From Cyanobacteria bacterium SBLK (lineage in GTDB: Bacteria; Cyanobacteriota; Cyanobacteriia; Cyanobacteriales; Spirulinaceae): a DNA stretch of 64,000 bases. The stretch covers positions 1-64,000 of the forward strand of contig JAGHZQ010000013.1 in NCBI GenBank assembly GCA_017746715.1, read 5' to 3'. The position numbers and the translations under genes are program-made. The first letter of the stretch is position 1; every line of letters begins with the position of its first letter. Shown in pieces: positions 31,596-40,795 of this stretch. The notes below the pieces were generated by a model, which did not search any database, was not told the DNA's origin, and saw nothing but the letters and a program-made list of their open reading frames with translations.

Positions 31596-32375
31596 TTGCT
31601 GGAGTTGAGCGCGTAATTTTTGCAGTTCGGACTCAGCGCGATCGGCTCTTTGTTTTTCGAGTTCTTTTTCTTGTCGCTCTCTTTCTTTTTCCTCCCGTTC
31701 GCGATCGCGTTCGTTTTCGGCTACAATTGCTCTTTGTTTTTCTCGCTCTTTTGCCAATCGTTCGCGATCGCGTTGTTCTACAATCTCTACATAAGAAGAA
31801 AAACGCTCTCCATTGGGACGAAATAAAGCGAAATCCCCTCCCGCACTGCTAAATCTGACCCCCAAACGCGGACTCGTCCAACCTTCCATCGAGGATATCT
31901 CTTCCAATTTCTCCCCACGTCTCAACCATCCTTGCAGCCGATTCTTTTTCGGATCGTACAAATAATATTCCTCTACTCCATAAGTTTGATAGAACTTAAG
32001 TTTATCCTCCATCTCTTTCCGTTTGTTACTTTTCGAGAGAATTTCAAACGCAACTTGAGGCGCAATATTCTCCTCTTCCCATTGTTTGTAAGAACGTCTA
32101 TCGCCTTTCGGTCGTCCGATAACGACCATGACATCAGGAGCTTGTTGAGGGACTTTTTCCTTATCGCGAACTTGTTGGGGAGACAGTTTCACCGGATACC
32201 AAAGCAAATCCCCTGCCACAAAGACATCCTCGCGGTCTTGAAAAAGAGCATCCAAGCCTCCCTGAATGGTGGTAATGAGTCGAAATTGAATGGTATTGTC
32301 AGCCAAGGGTTTACCGTCGCTTTCCGGATAAAGAAATTCGTCTTCGAGAGAGGGGGGAGAAAGTTGTTGTACCAT
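31572..32375 (-). CDS. Uma2-family (DUF820) protein with long charged coiled-coil tail
   Basis: I start at the ATG at 32375 (MVQQLSPPSLEDEFLYPESD), 267 aa; a 13-codon longer form is possible but would begin in the spacer. The Uma2 core includes YPESDGKPLADNTIQFRLI, APDVMVVIGRPKGDRRSYKQ, APQVAFEILSKSNKRKEMED and KFYQTYGVEEYYLYDP. The last ~75 residues are a highly charged coiled coil (REREEKERERQEKELEKQRA). It lies immediately downstream of the truncated K+ channel gene on the same strand. Confidence 0.85.
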   Translation of the reverse strand: MVQQLSPPSLEDEFLYPESDGKPLADNTIQFRLITTIQGGLDALFQDREDVFVAGDLLWYPVKLSPQQVRDKEKVPQQAPDVMVVIGRPKGDRRSYKQWEEENIAPQVAFEILSKSNKRKEMEDKLKFYQTYGVEEYYLYDPKKNRLQGWLRRGEKLEEISSMEGWTSPRLGVRFSSAGGDFALFRPNGERFSSYVEIVEQRDRERLAKEREKQRAIVAENERDREREEKERERQEKELEKQRADRAESELQKLRAQLQQLKSDRLP

Positions 32376-32413
32376 TGCCTCAAAGAAAAAGAGAGTCAAT
32401 ACGTTTGACCCCA

Positions 32414-32749
32414 TTATAAAGAATGAAACGGTTTTTCGATATTGTCATTTTTGCGCTGGCGATCGAAAGCGCGATTGATTTCCCCTTCAGTTAGCATCTG
32501 AATAAAACTCCCCACAATATAGACGGCGGAAGATGTCCCCGCTAGAATCACAAAAATTGTAAAAATTCGTTCGGCAGGCGATCGCAAGGGTCGAACTTCG
32601 CCATATCCCACCCCAAAAATGGTAATGATGACCATATATAGCGATTCAAGAATCGTCCAGCCAAAAATAATGTAGCCGATAATACCAAAAATAATCGTAA
32701 TGCTAAAAAATATGCTACCAATTAAAATTCGCTTGAAAGATTCTGGCAT
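32414..32749 (-). CDS. Two-helix K+ channel pore protein lacking the RCK domain
   Basis: This 111-aa protein is a minimal ion-channel pore domain: helix 1 (about residues 8-30), pore loop TIFGVGYGEVRPL (about 44-56) with the K+ selectivity filter GVGYG, and helix 2 (about 62-85). Full-length cyanobacterial relatives continue after EGEINRA into a regulatory TrkA-N/RCK domain; here the reading frame stops ~20 residues later. It is either a naturally short pore unit or a truncated gene, with Uma2 DNA following at once. Another K+ channel gene lies 27 bp upstream. Confidence 0.78.
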   Translation of the reverse strand: MPESFKRILIGSIFFSITIIFGIIGYIIFGWTILESLYMVIITIFGVGYGEVRPLRSPAERIFTIFVILAGTSSAVYIVGSFIQMLTEGEINRAFDRQRKNDNIEKPFHSL

Positions 32750-32775
32750 GAGTTCGCATTAATGCGGGCTTTATT

Positions 32776-33666
32776 CTAAGAATAAGGAATAACATCGTGA
32801 AAAGCCATATAATTAATTTTGCGATCGCCATTCGGTAGCATTTGAATCACATCAACAAAACGCATATCCCACAAAATATCGCGATTCATATACATATGAC
32901 GGGAATGAACGGTTTGACTGAGGGTTTCATCTAACCCGGTTAAGGTAACGATAATTGCGGCTTCTAGTTCTATCAAATCTTCAGAAGTTAAACCATATAA
33001 CGGACTATCTTCGGTAATGGGGTGCATTATCATCCAACTTAAGGAAAAAACAGGCGTATTCGAACGAATTAACTTCAGATCCCGCAAGCGGCGAATGCTA
33101 TGACCTTCAGGGGTTGTTTCCGGCATTAACAACGTAACGTTAATCTGTGCTTCCAGAATTAAATTGTTTCTTTTATTGGCAGAACGAAACATCAAAGTTG
33201 GAACGCGATTGTAAGGACAAATAACTGCCACATTGCTAAATAAAACTCGCGCGCTAGGAACGGAAAAACGAGCAAACATCAATCCCGTTGCCATTGCGAC
33301 TCCCAGCAAACCGATAAAGACCTCCACAACCACTAAAAAATTACTATAAGCTGTCGTCGGATACATAGCACCGTAACCGATAGTTGCCATGGTTTGCACG
33401 CTAAAGAAAAAAGCATCGCTAAAGGATCCGGGTTCGGCATTGGCAATACAATCACCACCGATAACATAGGCAAAAGCAAAGAAAATATTGAGAATAATAT
33501 ATCCTAAACTAATCGAACCAATGAGTTTTCCCCAAGACACGGTAAACAAGAGATGATAAAAATCTTGCCAATGAAAAGATTCAATTCCATGTCGAATAAA
33601 TTTGATGCCACCCATACCCACTACAGACACTTGCGGTATTTTTCGTTTTGTTTTAGAAGATTTCAT
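32776..33666 (-). CDS. KirBac-type inward-rectifier K+ channel
   Basis: This 296-aa protein has an N-terminal slide-helix region and TM1 (about 48-70). Its pore helix and filter are SVQTMATIGYGAMYP (filter TIGYG near residues 95-99), followed by TM2 (about 106-128). An immunoglobulin-like cytoplasmic Kir domain of ~160 residues comes next (ARVLFSNVAVICPYNRVPTL, PVFSLSWMIMHPITEDSPLY, GLDETLSQTVHSRHMY, YMAFHDVIPY). These are the features of the bacterial Kir family. It precedes the short K+ channel by 27 bp, so the pair may be co-transcribed and supply K+ transport or sensing together. Confidence 0.9.
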   Translation of the reverse strand: MKSSKTKRKIPQVSVVGMGGIKFIRHGIESFHWQDFYHLLFTVSWGKLIGSISLGYIILNIFFAFAYVIGGDCIANAEPGSFSDAFFFSVQTMATIGYGAMYPTTAYSNFLVVVEVFIGLLGVAMATGLMFARFSVPSARVLFSNVAVICPYNRVPTLMFRSANKRNNLILEAQINVTLLMPETTPEGHSIRRLRDLKLIRSNTPVFSLSWMIMHPITEDSPLYGLTSEDLIELEAAIIVTLTGLDETLSQTVHSRHMYMNRDILWDMRFVDVIQMLPNGDRKINYMAFHDVIPYS

Positions 33667-33700
33667 AGGCAGTGCGATCGCAAAACAATATTAACTTAAA

Positions 33701-34894
33701 TTAATTTAAATGAGTTGTTTGAGGATTAATTTGCCGATAAAAAATTGGTTTGCCATCTTGGATGCGAACAATTGTTGCACTTTTTAGAGGATCTCCCATT
33801 CCTTGAAAAGAAATTGTACCGCTAACACCTTGAAAATCTTGAATTTGCAATAAACCTTGACGAATGGACTCGGGATCGGTTCGTTCTTGAAAGCGAATGG
33901 CTTCAAAGAGCAAATGTGCGGCATCATAAGCTAGAGCGGCTCCATTATCGGGAAAGTAGCCGTATTCTCGGGAAAAGGTTTTCTGAAACGCGACTGCTTT
34001 GGAATTATTGGGATTGGGATACCAAAGCGTACTGTAAAAACTGCCTTCCGCATTAATATATTCTCGATAGGTCAGATCGTCCCAAGTATCTCCACCGATC
34101 GCGATCGCGGTAATTCCCAAGTCTCGTGCTTGTTCGATCTGCTTGCTTAATTCATGCTGGTAATTGGGTAAAAATAAAACATCGGGAGACAAAGCGCGAA
34201 TTTGCTTTAATTGTTCGCGAAAATCTCGGTTGCGATCGGTGGTATAAATTTGCGAACTGACAATTTTACCGCCTATTTTTTCAAATTCTCGAGCGAAGGT
34301 TTCGGCGAGTCCTTTATTATAGGCACTCGCTGCATCATAAAGAATTGCACCCCGACTTGCTCCTAATTCTTGACGGGAAAATCGAGCCATAATTTTCCCT
34401 TGAAAATCATCGATAAAACCGGCACGAAAAATATATTTTTTTCCCGCAGTTGTTTTAGGGTGGGTTGAAGTCGTGCTGATGACGGGAATGGGTATGGTTT
34501 CGGCAAAATTAGCAACGGGAATGGCAATTCGACTGATGGGAATACCAATAATACCGACAACTTCTTGATGATAAACCAGTTGGCGAATTGCCTTCAGTGC
34601 GGTATCGGGATCGTCGCGATCGTCTTCGATCGATAAAACAGTTTGATTCGCTTTGCCGTCAACCCTTAATCCACCTTCGGCATTTACTTCCTCGATCGCG
34701 AGCTGCATGCCGTTAATAGCGGTTTGTCCGTTAGTTTTTGCGAGTTCTCCCGTTAAGGGAACGATCGCTCCAATACGAATGGTTGTTTCCCGGTGGCGAT
34801 CGCTTTGATGGCAGGCAACTGCCATGAAGGTTACAGTCACTCCCATCAGTCTGAAGAGCAAAAAAAGTAAAGGATTGCTGGATTTAACGTCCAT
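33701..34894 (-). CDS. Branched-chain amino-acid-type substrate-binding lipoprotein
   Basis: This 397-aa protein has a lipoprotein signal (membrane segment ending VAC, Cys near residue 28). A periplasmic-binding-protein type 1 fold follows: IRIGAIVPLTGELAKTNGQT, AINGMQLAIEEVNAEGG, VGIIGIPISRIAIPVANFAE, VISTTSTHPKT and a C-terminal GALAYDAAHLLFEAIRF region. It belongs to the LivK/Peripla_BP_6 group, which captures amino acids or small amides for ABC importers. No permease or ATPase lies next to it. Because it sits 35 bp before the KirBac gene on the same strand, a link between ligand binding and K+ channels is worth noting. Confidence 0.85.
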   Translation of the reverse strand: MDVKSSNPLLFLLFRLMGVTVTFMAVACHQSDRHRETTIRIGAIVPLTGELAKTNGQTAINGMQLAIEEVNAEGGLRVDGKANQTVLSIEDDRDDPDTALKAIRQLVYHQEVVGIIGIPISRIAIPVANFAETIPIPVISTTSTHPKTTAGKKYIFRAGFIDDFQGKIMARFSRQELGASRGAILYDAASAYNKGLAETFAREFEKIGGKIVSSQIYTTDRNRDFREQLKQIRALSPDVLFLPNYQHELSKQIEQARDLGITAIAIGGDTWDDLTYREYINAEGSFYSTLWYPNPNNSKAVAFQKTFSREYGYFPDNGAALAYDAAHLLFEAIRFQERTDPESIRQGLLQIQDFQGVSGTISFQGMGDPLKSATIVRIQDGKPIFYRQINPQTTHLN

Positions 34895-34960
34895 GGGAGA
34901 GTTCGCGCGCGATCGCCTAGAAAAGCCAAACCAATATTGATGTCCCTCGATCGAGAGAAA

Positions 34961-35305
34961 TCATTCCCATTCTAATTCCAAAGCAGGCATTAAGCGCTGT
35001 AAATTTTTTAACGATTTTCCTTGCCAAGGAACATTTTTTGAACCTTGCACGGTCATGGCAATTTCTTTATTTTTCCGAACTTCAATGGTAAATTTCGACA
35101 AAACATTAATCCCCGAACTATTGAGAAATTTTAACTCTCTTAAATTCAAAGTAATATGGGACGGTTTTTTCTCTGCAATTTCATGTAAGAGCTGAACGAT
35201 CGGTCTGTATTCATCCATGCCGCTTAAACGCAAAGAGCCTTGAAAGCGAATAGTTTTCGTTGCATCATCGTAGTTGATTTCATAGGTTTCAGTTTTGATT
35301 TCCAT
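34961..35305 (-). CDS. slr1659-like STAS-type protein
   Basis: This 114-aa protein has a beta-rich STAS-like fold. It begins MEIKTETYEINYDDATKTIR and includes SHITLNLRELKFLNSSGINV, where the conserved Ser-Ser near residues 68-69 marks the usual phosphorylation position of anti-anti-sigma (STAS) proteins. The family is the cyanobacterial slr1659 group. It lies 49 bp downstream of the slr1658-like kinase-fold gene, and the pair is conserved in cyanobacteria. It probably acts as its partner in a partner-switching circuit. Confidence 0.8.
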   Translation of the reverse strand: MEIKTETYEINYDDATKTIRFQGSLRLSGMDEYRPIVQLLHEIAEKKPSHITLNLRELKFLNSSGINVLSKFTIEVRKNKEIAMTVQGSKNVPWQGKSLKNLQRLMPALELEWE

Positions 35306-35353
35306 GCCTCAATATTCCTTGCTTCAAGATGAGTAATCGATTATTGTCAATGT

Positions 35354-35935
35354 TTAAATATTTAATTGAACCATGGTTGTAACCACGATCGTTGCAGGCT
35401 CTTTTTTCATGGTTTCAAATTTCCAGCCTAATTTTGCCCCGTAGTCCTCAATCATGGTAAGATATCCCAGTCGTGATGACGTTCCATTTTCCTCAAGTGC
35501 ATTTTTTTCGAGTTGATCGATTAACATTTCTTGGGTATCTACAGTAGTTAGTTTTTCGACATAGTTTTGAAAATCTTTTACAGACTCGGTTGCAATGCTA
35601 TTAGTAATGCGAAAAATCAAGCGATCGCTTTGCAGTTGCAAGGAAAGACCGATTGGATGATTCGTGCGATCGTCATTAAATTTCATTGCATTTTCTAACA
35701 GTTCGTTAGCGATATAACTGACTGCACCTTTAATTTCTTTTTGCTTGTATTGAGTGTGAGGATCGTCCTCTCGAGCGGGAAAAAAGGTTGTCAGATAATC
35801 AGCTAAAAAATCTGCCGATAACCCATTATTTCGCCAGCGTTGTTGTAAAGGGACGGAACTTGGAGAAAAACCCAAAATGAGATATTCTGGACTTTCAGGT
35901 AGGTTTTCGATAAAATTGCCGAAAATTTTTATCAT
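35354..35935 (-). CDS. slr1658-like (DUF6272) ATP-binding protein
   Basis: I start at the ATG at 35935 (MIKIFGNFIENLPESPEYL), 193 aa; the upstream extension to 36007 is basic and Pro-rich and unlikely to be translated. The protein contains an HATPase-like N-box (SYIANELLENAMKFNDDRTN) and a DRLIFRITNS strand. It lacks the DHp histidine-kinase part, as in the slr1658 group. Paired with the slr1659-like STAS protein at 34961, it likely works as a switch-protein kinase. Two genes in one minus-strand unit. Confidence 0.78.
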   Translation of the reverse strand: MIKIFGNFIENLPESPEYLILGFSPSSVPLQQRWRNNGLSADFLADYLTTFFPAREDDPHTQYKQKEIKGAVSYIANELLENAMKFNDDRTNHPIGLSLQLQSDRLIFRITNSIATESVKDFQNYVEKLTTVDTQEMLIDQLEKNALEENGTSSRLGYLTMIEDYGAKLGWKFETMKKEPATIVVTTMVQLNI

Positions 35936-36151
35936 ATTCTTATCGTTCCTTTTCTCGTTTTTTGGCTTCTGATACCACGGCCCGAGTGTAAAGGATGGAT
36001 AAAGCATAAGTTTTGATTCATAATACTTTGGGAGGAATTGCCCCTTACATTCATGGGATTAACAGAACGAGATGCACCTTACAATTGTTTCTTCTCGACT
36101 GTCGCGGGACAATCCGGTCAAATTCAGGTGCGATCCTGCTGAGGTTGCCTA

Positions 36152-36177
36152 CTCCCTTCGGGAACGCTAACGCGAAC
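36152..36177. repeat. CTCCCTTCGGGAACGC-type dispersed repeat
   Basis: CTCCCTTCGGGAACGCTAAC at this position belongs to a short repeat type scattered in filamentous cyanobacteria. It lies in the non-coding gap between the slr1658-like and DUF1823 genes and has a self-complementary CCCTTCGGG core. Confidence 0.55.
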
Positions 36178-36202
36178 AACCCCTATCTGGGGAAATTTCC
36201 CA

Positions 36203-36589
36203 CTACGATCGTCGCTCGATGGCAATACCGTGAGTTTTCATATAGTTTAACAGCCAATTCGCCATGGTTGCGCGCCGGGCTTGGCGCGGGGTGAATTCTC
36301 CAATTTTATATCCTTTAAATCCGAGTGCTTCTTTTAGGAGTTGTTTATTTTCTTTGGGAATCGATCGGGTTAACTTCATTGTAGGAGGGCGATAGGCAAT
36401 AAAATCGGGCGGCTGGGGATACTCTCCTCGCCATTCCTCCGAAACTCCATCGTTATCCCATTCTCGGGTTGACGCATTGTAGCAGTAACCGAGATAATGC
36501 CAAACTAATTGATTGACGGTATCGTCTTCAGTTTCTTCATTGAGTATCGACCAGATGGTATCGGTATTTAATAGAGGAAGATCGACCAT
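36203..36589 (-). CDS. DUF1823-family protein
   Basis: This 128-aa protein matches the cyanobacterial/plastid DUF1823 family by pattern: LPLLNTDTIWSILNEETEDD near the start, then VNQLVWHYLGYCYNASTREW, the PQPPDFIAYRPPTMKLTRSI Pro-rich turn, and a basic C-terminal helix (FTPRQARRATMANWLLNYMK). The family is widespread in oxygenic phototrophs and of unknown function. The gene is complete. A plus-strand ORF over the same DNA (36013-36294) is a shadow. Confidence 0.8.
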   Translation of the reverse strand: MVDLPLLNTDTIWSILNEETEDDTVNQLVWHYLGYCYNASTREWDNDGVSEEWRGEYPQPPDFIAYRPPTMKLTRSIPKENKQLLKEALGFKGYKIGEFTPRQARRATMANWLLNYMKTHGIAIERRS

Positions 36590-36706
36590 GATACAAAAAT
36601 TGTAAGATATGTTGTTTTTTAATGTCGATCGAAAGCGATCGCGCTGCCAAAAGACAAATACAAGGACGAGAAAAATATGAATTGTTTACTATCATAATCG
36701 ATCCCA

Positions 36707-37630
36707 ATGCAACTCTTCCCCAAAACCCCTAAATTTTGGCAAATCGCATTAATTTTAGGTATTGGCGTGTTTTCTATTTCCACCGCCGCAATTTTTGTTC
36801 GTTTGGCTTTAGAGGTAACGGAGGTGCAAGGAACGGGTTTCAGCCTTTTTCTGGCTGCTTCTCGCCTGATAATTTCAGCAGGAATAATTTGTCCGAATTG
36901 GTGCGGAATTCGACAAACTCCTGCTTCTCCCAAGGCTCTGTATTATGCGGGAATGGCAGGATTATTTTTAGCCCTGCATTTTGCGGTTTGGATTTCCTCT
37001 CTTTCTTTCACTTCTATTGTTGCAGCAACCACTTTAGTCACGACCAATCCGATTTGGATCGCTTTATTATCTCAATTCTGGCTGAAAGAAAAATTAAAAA
37101 AAATTACTATTATTAGCATTTTTATTGCTCTTTTGGGAGGGATTGCGATCGCATTGGGAGGTTCTCATAATGAGAGTATGGGATCTCAACCTTTACTGGG
37201 CAATCTTTTAGCTTTAATCGGAGCTTGGTTGGCCAGTTTGTATTTACTATTCGGACGAGAGGCACAGCGTCAGGGTTTGAGTACGGGTCATTATATTGCT
37301 ATTGCTTATACTGTTGCGGCAATCTTGCTTTTTCCTTTTCCTTTTTTCTTTGGTTTTGGCTATTTCGGCTATTCTAGTTCAGTTTATATTTATGTTCTCG
37401 GTCTAGCGTTATTTTCTCAAGTTATCGGACATACTACAATTAATTGGGCCGTGGGTTGGATTTCTCCAGTTTTGGTTTCGCTGGCAATTTTATTTGAACC
37501 CATTGGATCGAGTATTTTAGGTTATTTTCTCTTTGAAGAACGACCGAGTTTTATGGCAATGATGGGTGCATTAACTATTTTATTCGGGGTTGCGATCGCT
37601 ATTTTAGGAGAAAGACAAAAATCATCCTAA
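36707..37630 (+). CDS. EamA/DMT-family transporter
   Basis: This 307-aa protein has ten predicted membrane helices arranged as two EamA repeats, each beginning with a conserved helix (GVFSISTAAIFVRLALEV; LLGNLLALIGAWLASLYLLF). Typical family stretches are TSIVAATTLVTTNPIWIALL and VGWISPVLVSLAILFEPIGS with the EPIGSSILGYFLFEE end. Members export or take up metabolites such as amino acids or nucleosides. No substrate is evident from neighbours. It has a strong promoter-free upstream region and ends 7 bp before the convergent GT39 gene. Confidence 0.88.
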   Translation: MQLFPKTPKFWQIALILGIGVFSISTAAIFVRLALEVTEVQGTGFSLFLAASRLIISAGIICPNWCGIRQTPASPKALYYAGMAGLFLALHFAVWISSLSFTSIVAATTLVTTNPIWIALLSQFWLKEKLKKITIISIFIALLGGIAIALGGSHNESMGSQPLLGNLLALIGAWLASLYLLFGREAQRQGLSTGHYIAIAYTVAAILLFPFPFFFGFGYFGYSSSVYIYVLGLALFSQVIGHTTINWAVGWISPVLVSLAILFEPIGSSILGYFLFEERPSFMAMMGALTILFGVAIAILGERQKSS

Positions 37631-37636
37631 CATCAT

Positions 37637-39157
37637 CTATTCTAGTAAGCGAACGAGATAAAGATAATATCTTTCATTATAGATATAACTATCGGTAAAT
37701 TCTGCGATTGCTTCAATCTGCAAATCTTCTGGAAATCCATCGAGTTCGTAATTGAGAATTAATAATATTTGCGATTGTCCTTCGTTTAATAGTTTTTTGA
37801 CTTGGCTTAATACTTCTTCGCGATCGACATCAATTCTCCGAGAGTTATAAAGGACAAAACTACCCATCTCTTTCGATTCTGGATAGTAGATTTGACGATT
37901 GAGATAACCGCTAATAGGTGTCATGACACTATCTTGACTGCCAACAATGAATAAATCGTCCAAAGCATTGTTTTTGATATAGTTTGCTGTCTCTCGACTT
38001 GCAGAATAGGGGACGATAATATTACGAGTCAATGCAACAATTCCAGCAATGAATTGAGCGGATAATATAAAAGTTAAAACATTTTTTTTATAGCGATCGA
38101 CCCATGCGATCGCTTTAGAGAAAATATGGTTGGGTTGAGATGAATAATAGGAAGAAATCCAAACAGAAAGAATCAAAATGACATAAAAATTTCCATAATG
38201 TCGCGGCGAACCTAAAACTTTAGTATAGGTAAAAAAAAGTAATTCCATTGTGCCTAATACATAGATGAATAAGGGGATTGGCTTTTTCAGAAAACTCAAA
38301 ATAAAAAATAGCAAGATTCCGAGAGAAATAATCGCATATAAAGTTACATCCCAAAAACTACTATCCCGAGGAACGAGAATCAAAATATAACTATTCCAAA
38401 TTCTCGCCAAAACCTTCATTAAATGATGTAAATCCCAAAATGTATCCCATTTAATCAAACCGCCTTTGAGTTCGCTATCTTGAGGAGGAATGAGGAGAAA
38501 TAAGGCAGTCAAGAATCCCAATCCATAAATAGCCATGCTACTCGCGATCGCTAGAAGTTTTAGCCTTTTTTCAAATAAAATCAAGTCAAGAAATAAAGCA
38601 CAAAAGAGAACAAAAGCAATTAAAAGTCCATAAGCATTTGCATTAGTCATTAAGACCAAACATACAATTGGAGCAATAAGGTTTTTATCGCGATTTTTGA
38701 AAAATACACAAAACAGAAATGAAAAAAGAATATAAAGAGAATAGTTACGACTAATAATTGAATATTCATAGAGTGGTAAATAACCAAAAGAAAATAATAT
38801 TTTTTGCAAGCGTGATAAAGGAGAAAAGAAGAGAATTATTGTAATAATACTTATGGCGATCGCTAGATGAAAAAACTGCATTACTATCGGATTATCGGTA
38901 AAATAATGAAGCAAGCTCAAACATAAATACCAAAGAGCGGGATGCCCTTCATATTTAATGTTGTGTAATAGTTCTAATAGGGAAGAACTATCGCGAACAA
39001 TTGCCCAAACATTTAACTCATCTCGCCACATCGAATGATTGAGCAAGCCGATTAAACTAATAATCGAAAATAGAGAAATTATTGTTATATTAAAATAAAA
39101 GGGGCGAGGGTAAAACTTCAAAAACATCGCTCTAAAGGACTTAAGAGAGTAGTGCAT
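37637..39157 (-). CDS. GT39/ArnT-like membrane glycosyltransferase
   Basis: This 506-aa protein has about 11-12 membrane helices and the superfamily's Asp-containing external loop near the N-terminus (SMWRDELNVWAIVRDSSS). It then has GHPALWYLCLSLLHYFTDNP, and a ~110-residue soluble C-terminal domain. Enzymes of this fold use polyprenyl-phosphate sugars to glycosylate outside targets. It is divergent, ~70 bp away from another GT39 enzyme (39228). The window thus contains three GT39-type genes plus one donor-making GT2, an unusual density. Confidence 0.75.
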   Translation of the reverse strand: MHYSLKSFRAMFLKFYPRPFYFNITIISLFSIISLIGLLNHSMWRDELNVWAIVRDSSSLLELLHNIKYEGHPALWYLCLSLLHYFTDNPIVMQFFHLAIAISIITIILFFSPLSRLQKILFSFGYLPLYEYSIISRNYSLYILFSFLFCVFFKNRDKNLIAPIVCLVLMTNANAYGLLIAFVLFCALFLDLILFEKRLKLLAIASSMAIYGLGFLTALFLLIPPQDSELKGGLIKWDTFWDLHHLMKVLARIWNSYILILVPRDSSFWDVTLYAIISLGILLFFILSFLKKPIPLFIYVLGTMELLFFTYTKVLGSPRHYGNFYVILILSVWISSYYSSQPNHIFSKAIAWVDRYKKNVLTFILSAQFIAGIVALTRNIIVPYSASRETANYIKNNALDDLFIVGSQDSVMTPISGYLNRQIYYPESKEMGSFVLYNSRRIDVDREEVLSQVKKLLNEGQSQILLILNYELDGFPEDLQIEAIAEFTDSYIYNERYYLYLVRLLE

Positions 39158-39227
39158 CGAATGATAAAATCTATAACTGAAAAAGCGATCGTCTTAATTT
39201 TGAACCTGTCTCTGCTATTCTGTCAAT

Positions 39228-40790
39228 ATGAAAAAAATATTTCGTTTCTCCTCAAAAATTGCTTGGACGGATTCGCAATGGCTGTTATTCTTCTTGCTAG
39301 CTGCTCTTTTTCTCTGGATGCTGGGATTGGGAAATGTTCCTTTGAGAGATTGGGATGAAGGATCCCACGCGATCGTTGCCCGAGAAGTCTATCGTCAAGG
39401 AAATTGGCTGCATTTGACTTACTTTGACATTCCCTATTTTATTAAACCTCCTTTGGTTTATTGGCTGATTGCCTTGAGTTACCACTTGTTGGGAGGAGTT
39501 GGAGAATTTAGCAGTCGTTTTAATCTGGCTTTAATAACAGCCTGTGGCGTACCTTTGCTCTATTCTTTGGGGAGAGAACTCTTCTCGCGAAAATTAGATG
39601 CTATTTTTGCAGCATCTGTTTATTTAACCCTACTTCCCGTCCTTCGTCACGGACGTTTGGTGATGCTAGATGGAATTATCAATACTTTTTTTATTATTTT
39701 ATTGCTCTGTTTGTTAAAAGAAAGAAAAAAACAAATTTGGGGAATAGGGATTGGTATTTGTTTGGGATTAATAGCCCTAACCAAAGGAATTCTAGTGCTG
39801 GCACTCTGGGCGATCGCAGGGGTATTTGTTCTCGTCACTCGTCAATGGAAGTTATTTATTAATCCTTTTGCTTGGTTGGGATTGGGTTTGGGGATAGCGA
39901 TCGTCATTCCTTGGTTTTGGGTGCAATGGCAAACTCACGGAGATTTTTTCATCGAACTCTATTTTAATTCTCAGAGTTTGGATCGGCTTTCTCAAGCAGT
40001 TGAAGGAAATACTGGTGCACCTTGGTATTATCTTCTCGAGTTAGTTAAATATAGCCTGCCTTGGTTACTGTTTTTACCGGGAGGGTTATTTTTAGCGTGG
40101 AAACAAAGAGGAAAAACTTGGAGCAGTTTAGTTCTCGTCGGAACAATTTTGTTTTTGGGAACGATTTCTCTCATGCAAACTAAACTTCCTTGGTATATTA
40201 TGCCCTATTATCCTTTTTTTGCGTTAACTGTGGGTGCATATTTAGCATATTTATGGCAGAAAAAATATAGATATTCTTATATTTTTATAGGATTATTTAC
40301 CTTATTAACATCGATCGCTTGCGGAGGATGTATTTATTTTATTGTCACCTATCATCCTTTTATTTTAATTGTGATGGGTTTTCTGATGATAGGAACGATG
40401 GGATTGACAACTTGGAAACTGTGGAAGCAGGATCGCCACTTTATTCCTATTCTATTTATCGGACTTTATTTGAGTTTATCATTATTAATGCTATCTCCTG
40501 CTTGGTTATGGGAATTAAACGAACAATATCCCGTTCTCAAAGTTGCCGCGATCGCTAAGGCGCATACTCCCGAAAAAACAACAATTTACACCTCCTTTCC
40601 CGATTATCGTCCCAGCTTGGATTTTTACAGCGATCGCCTTGTGATTTCCACTCCTCCCAATACCTTAAGACAGTTGTGGGAAGAAGGAAAATATTTATTA
40701 TTGGATCGACAAAGTTTTGAGGCTCTACAATTGCCAGAAAATGCTATTCTGGGAAGAGCAGAAAATTTTGTTTTGGTTCGCGATCGCTAA
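39228..40790 (+). CDS. GT39-family (ArnT-like) glycosyltransferase
   Basis: This 520-aa protein is a typical ArnT/GT39 enzyme: WDEGSHAIVAREVYRQG with the catalytic-type Asp-Glu, then YFDIPYFIKPPLVYWLIALS (the PPL.YW signature), TKGILVLALWAIAG and a C-terminal soluble domain after the last helix (about residue 420). It would transfer a sugar from a polyprenyl carrier to a lipid or protein. An ATG at 39228 with AATATG upstream fits; a short ORF from 39152 in another frame is a shadow. It is divergent from the GT39-like gene at 37637. Confidence 0.88.
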   Translation: MKKIFRFSSKIAWTDSQWLLFFLLAALFLWMLGLGNVPLRDWDEGSHAIVAREVYRQGNWLHLTYFDIPYFIKPPLVYWLIALSYHLLGGVGEFSSRFNLALITACGVPLLYSLGRELFSRKLDAIFAASVYLTLLPVLRHGRLVMLDGIINTFFIILLLCLLKERKKQIWGIGIGICLGLIALTKGILVLALWAIAGVFVLVTRQWKLFINPFAWLGLGLGIAIVIPWFWVQWQTHGDFFIELYFNSQSLDRLSQAVEGNTGAPWYYLLELVKYSLPWLLFLPGGLFLAWKQRGKTWSSLVLVGTILFLGTISLMQTKLPWYIMPYYPFFALTVGAYLAYLWQKKYRYSYIFIGLFTLLTSIACGGCIYFIVTYHPFILIVMGFLMIGTMGLTTWKLWKQDRHFIPILFIGLYLSLSLLMLSPAWLWELNEQYPVLKVAAIAKAHTPEKTTIYTSFPDYRPSLDFYSDRLVISTPPNTLRQLWEEGKYLLLDRQSFEALQLPENAILGRAENFVLVRDR

Positions 40791-40795
40791 TAATA

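Noticed and set aside
36013..36294. 93-aa plus-strand ORF
   Set aside because: Runs antisense through the DUF1823 gene and through a dispersed repeat; composition is not protein-like.
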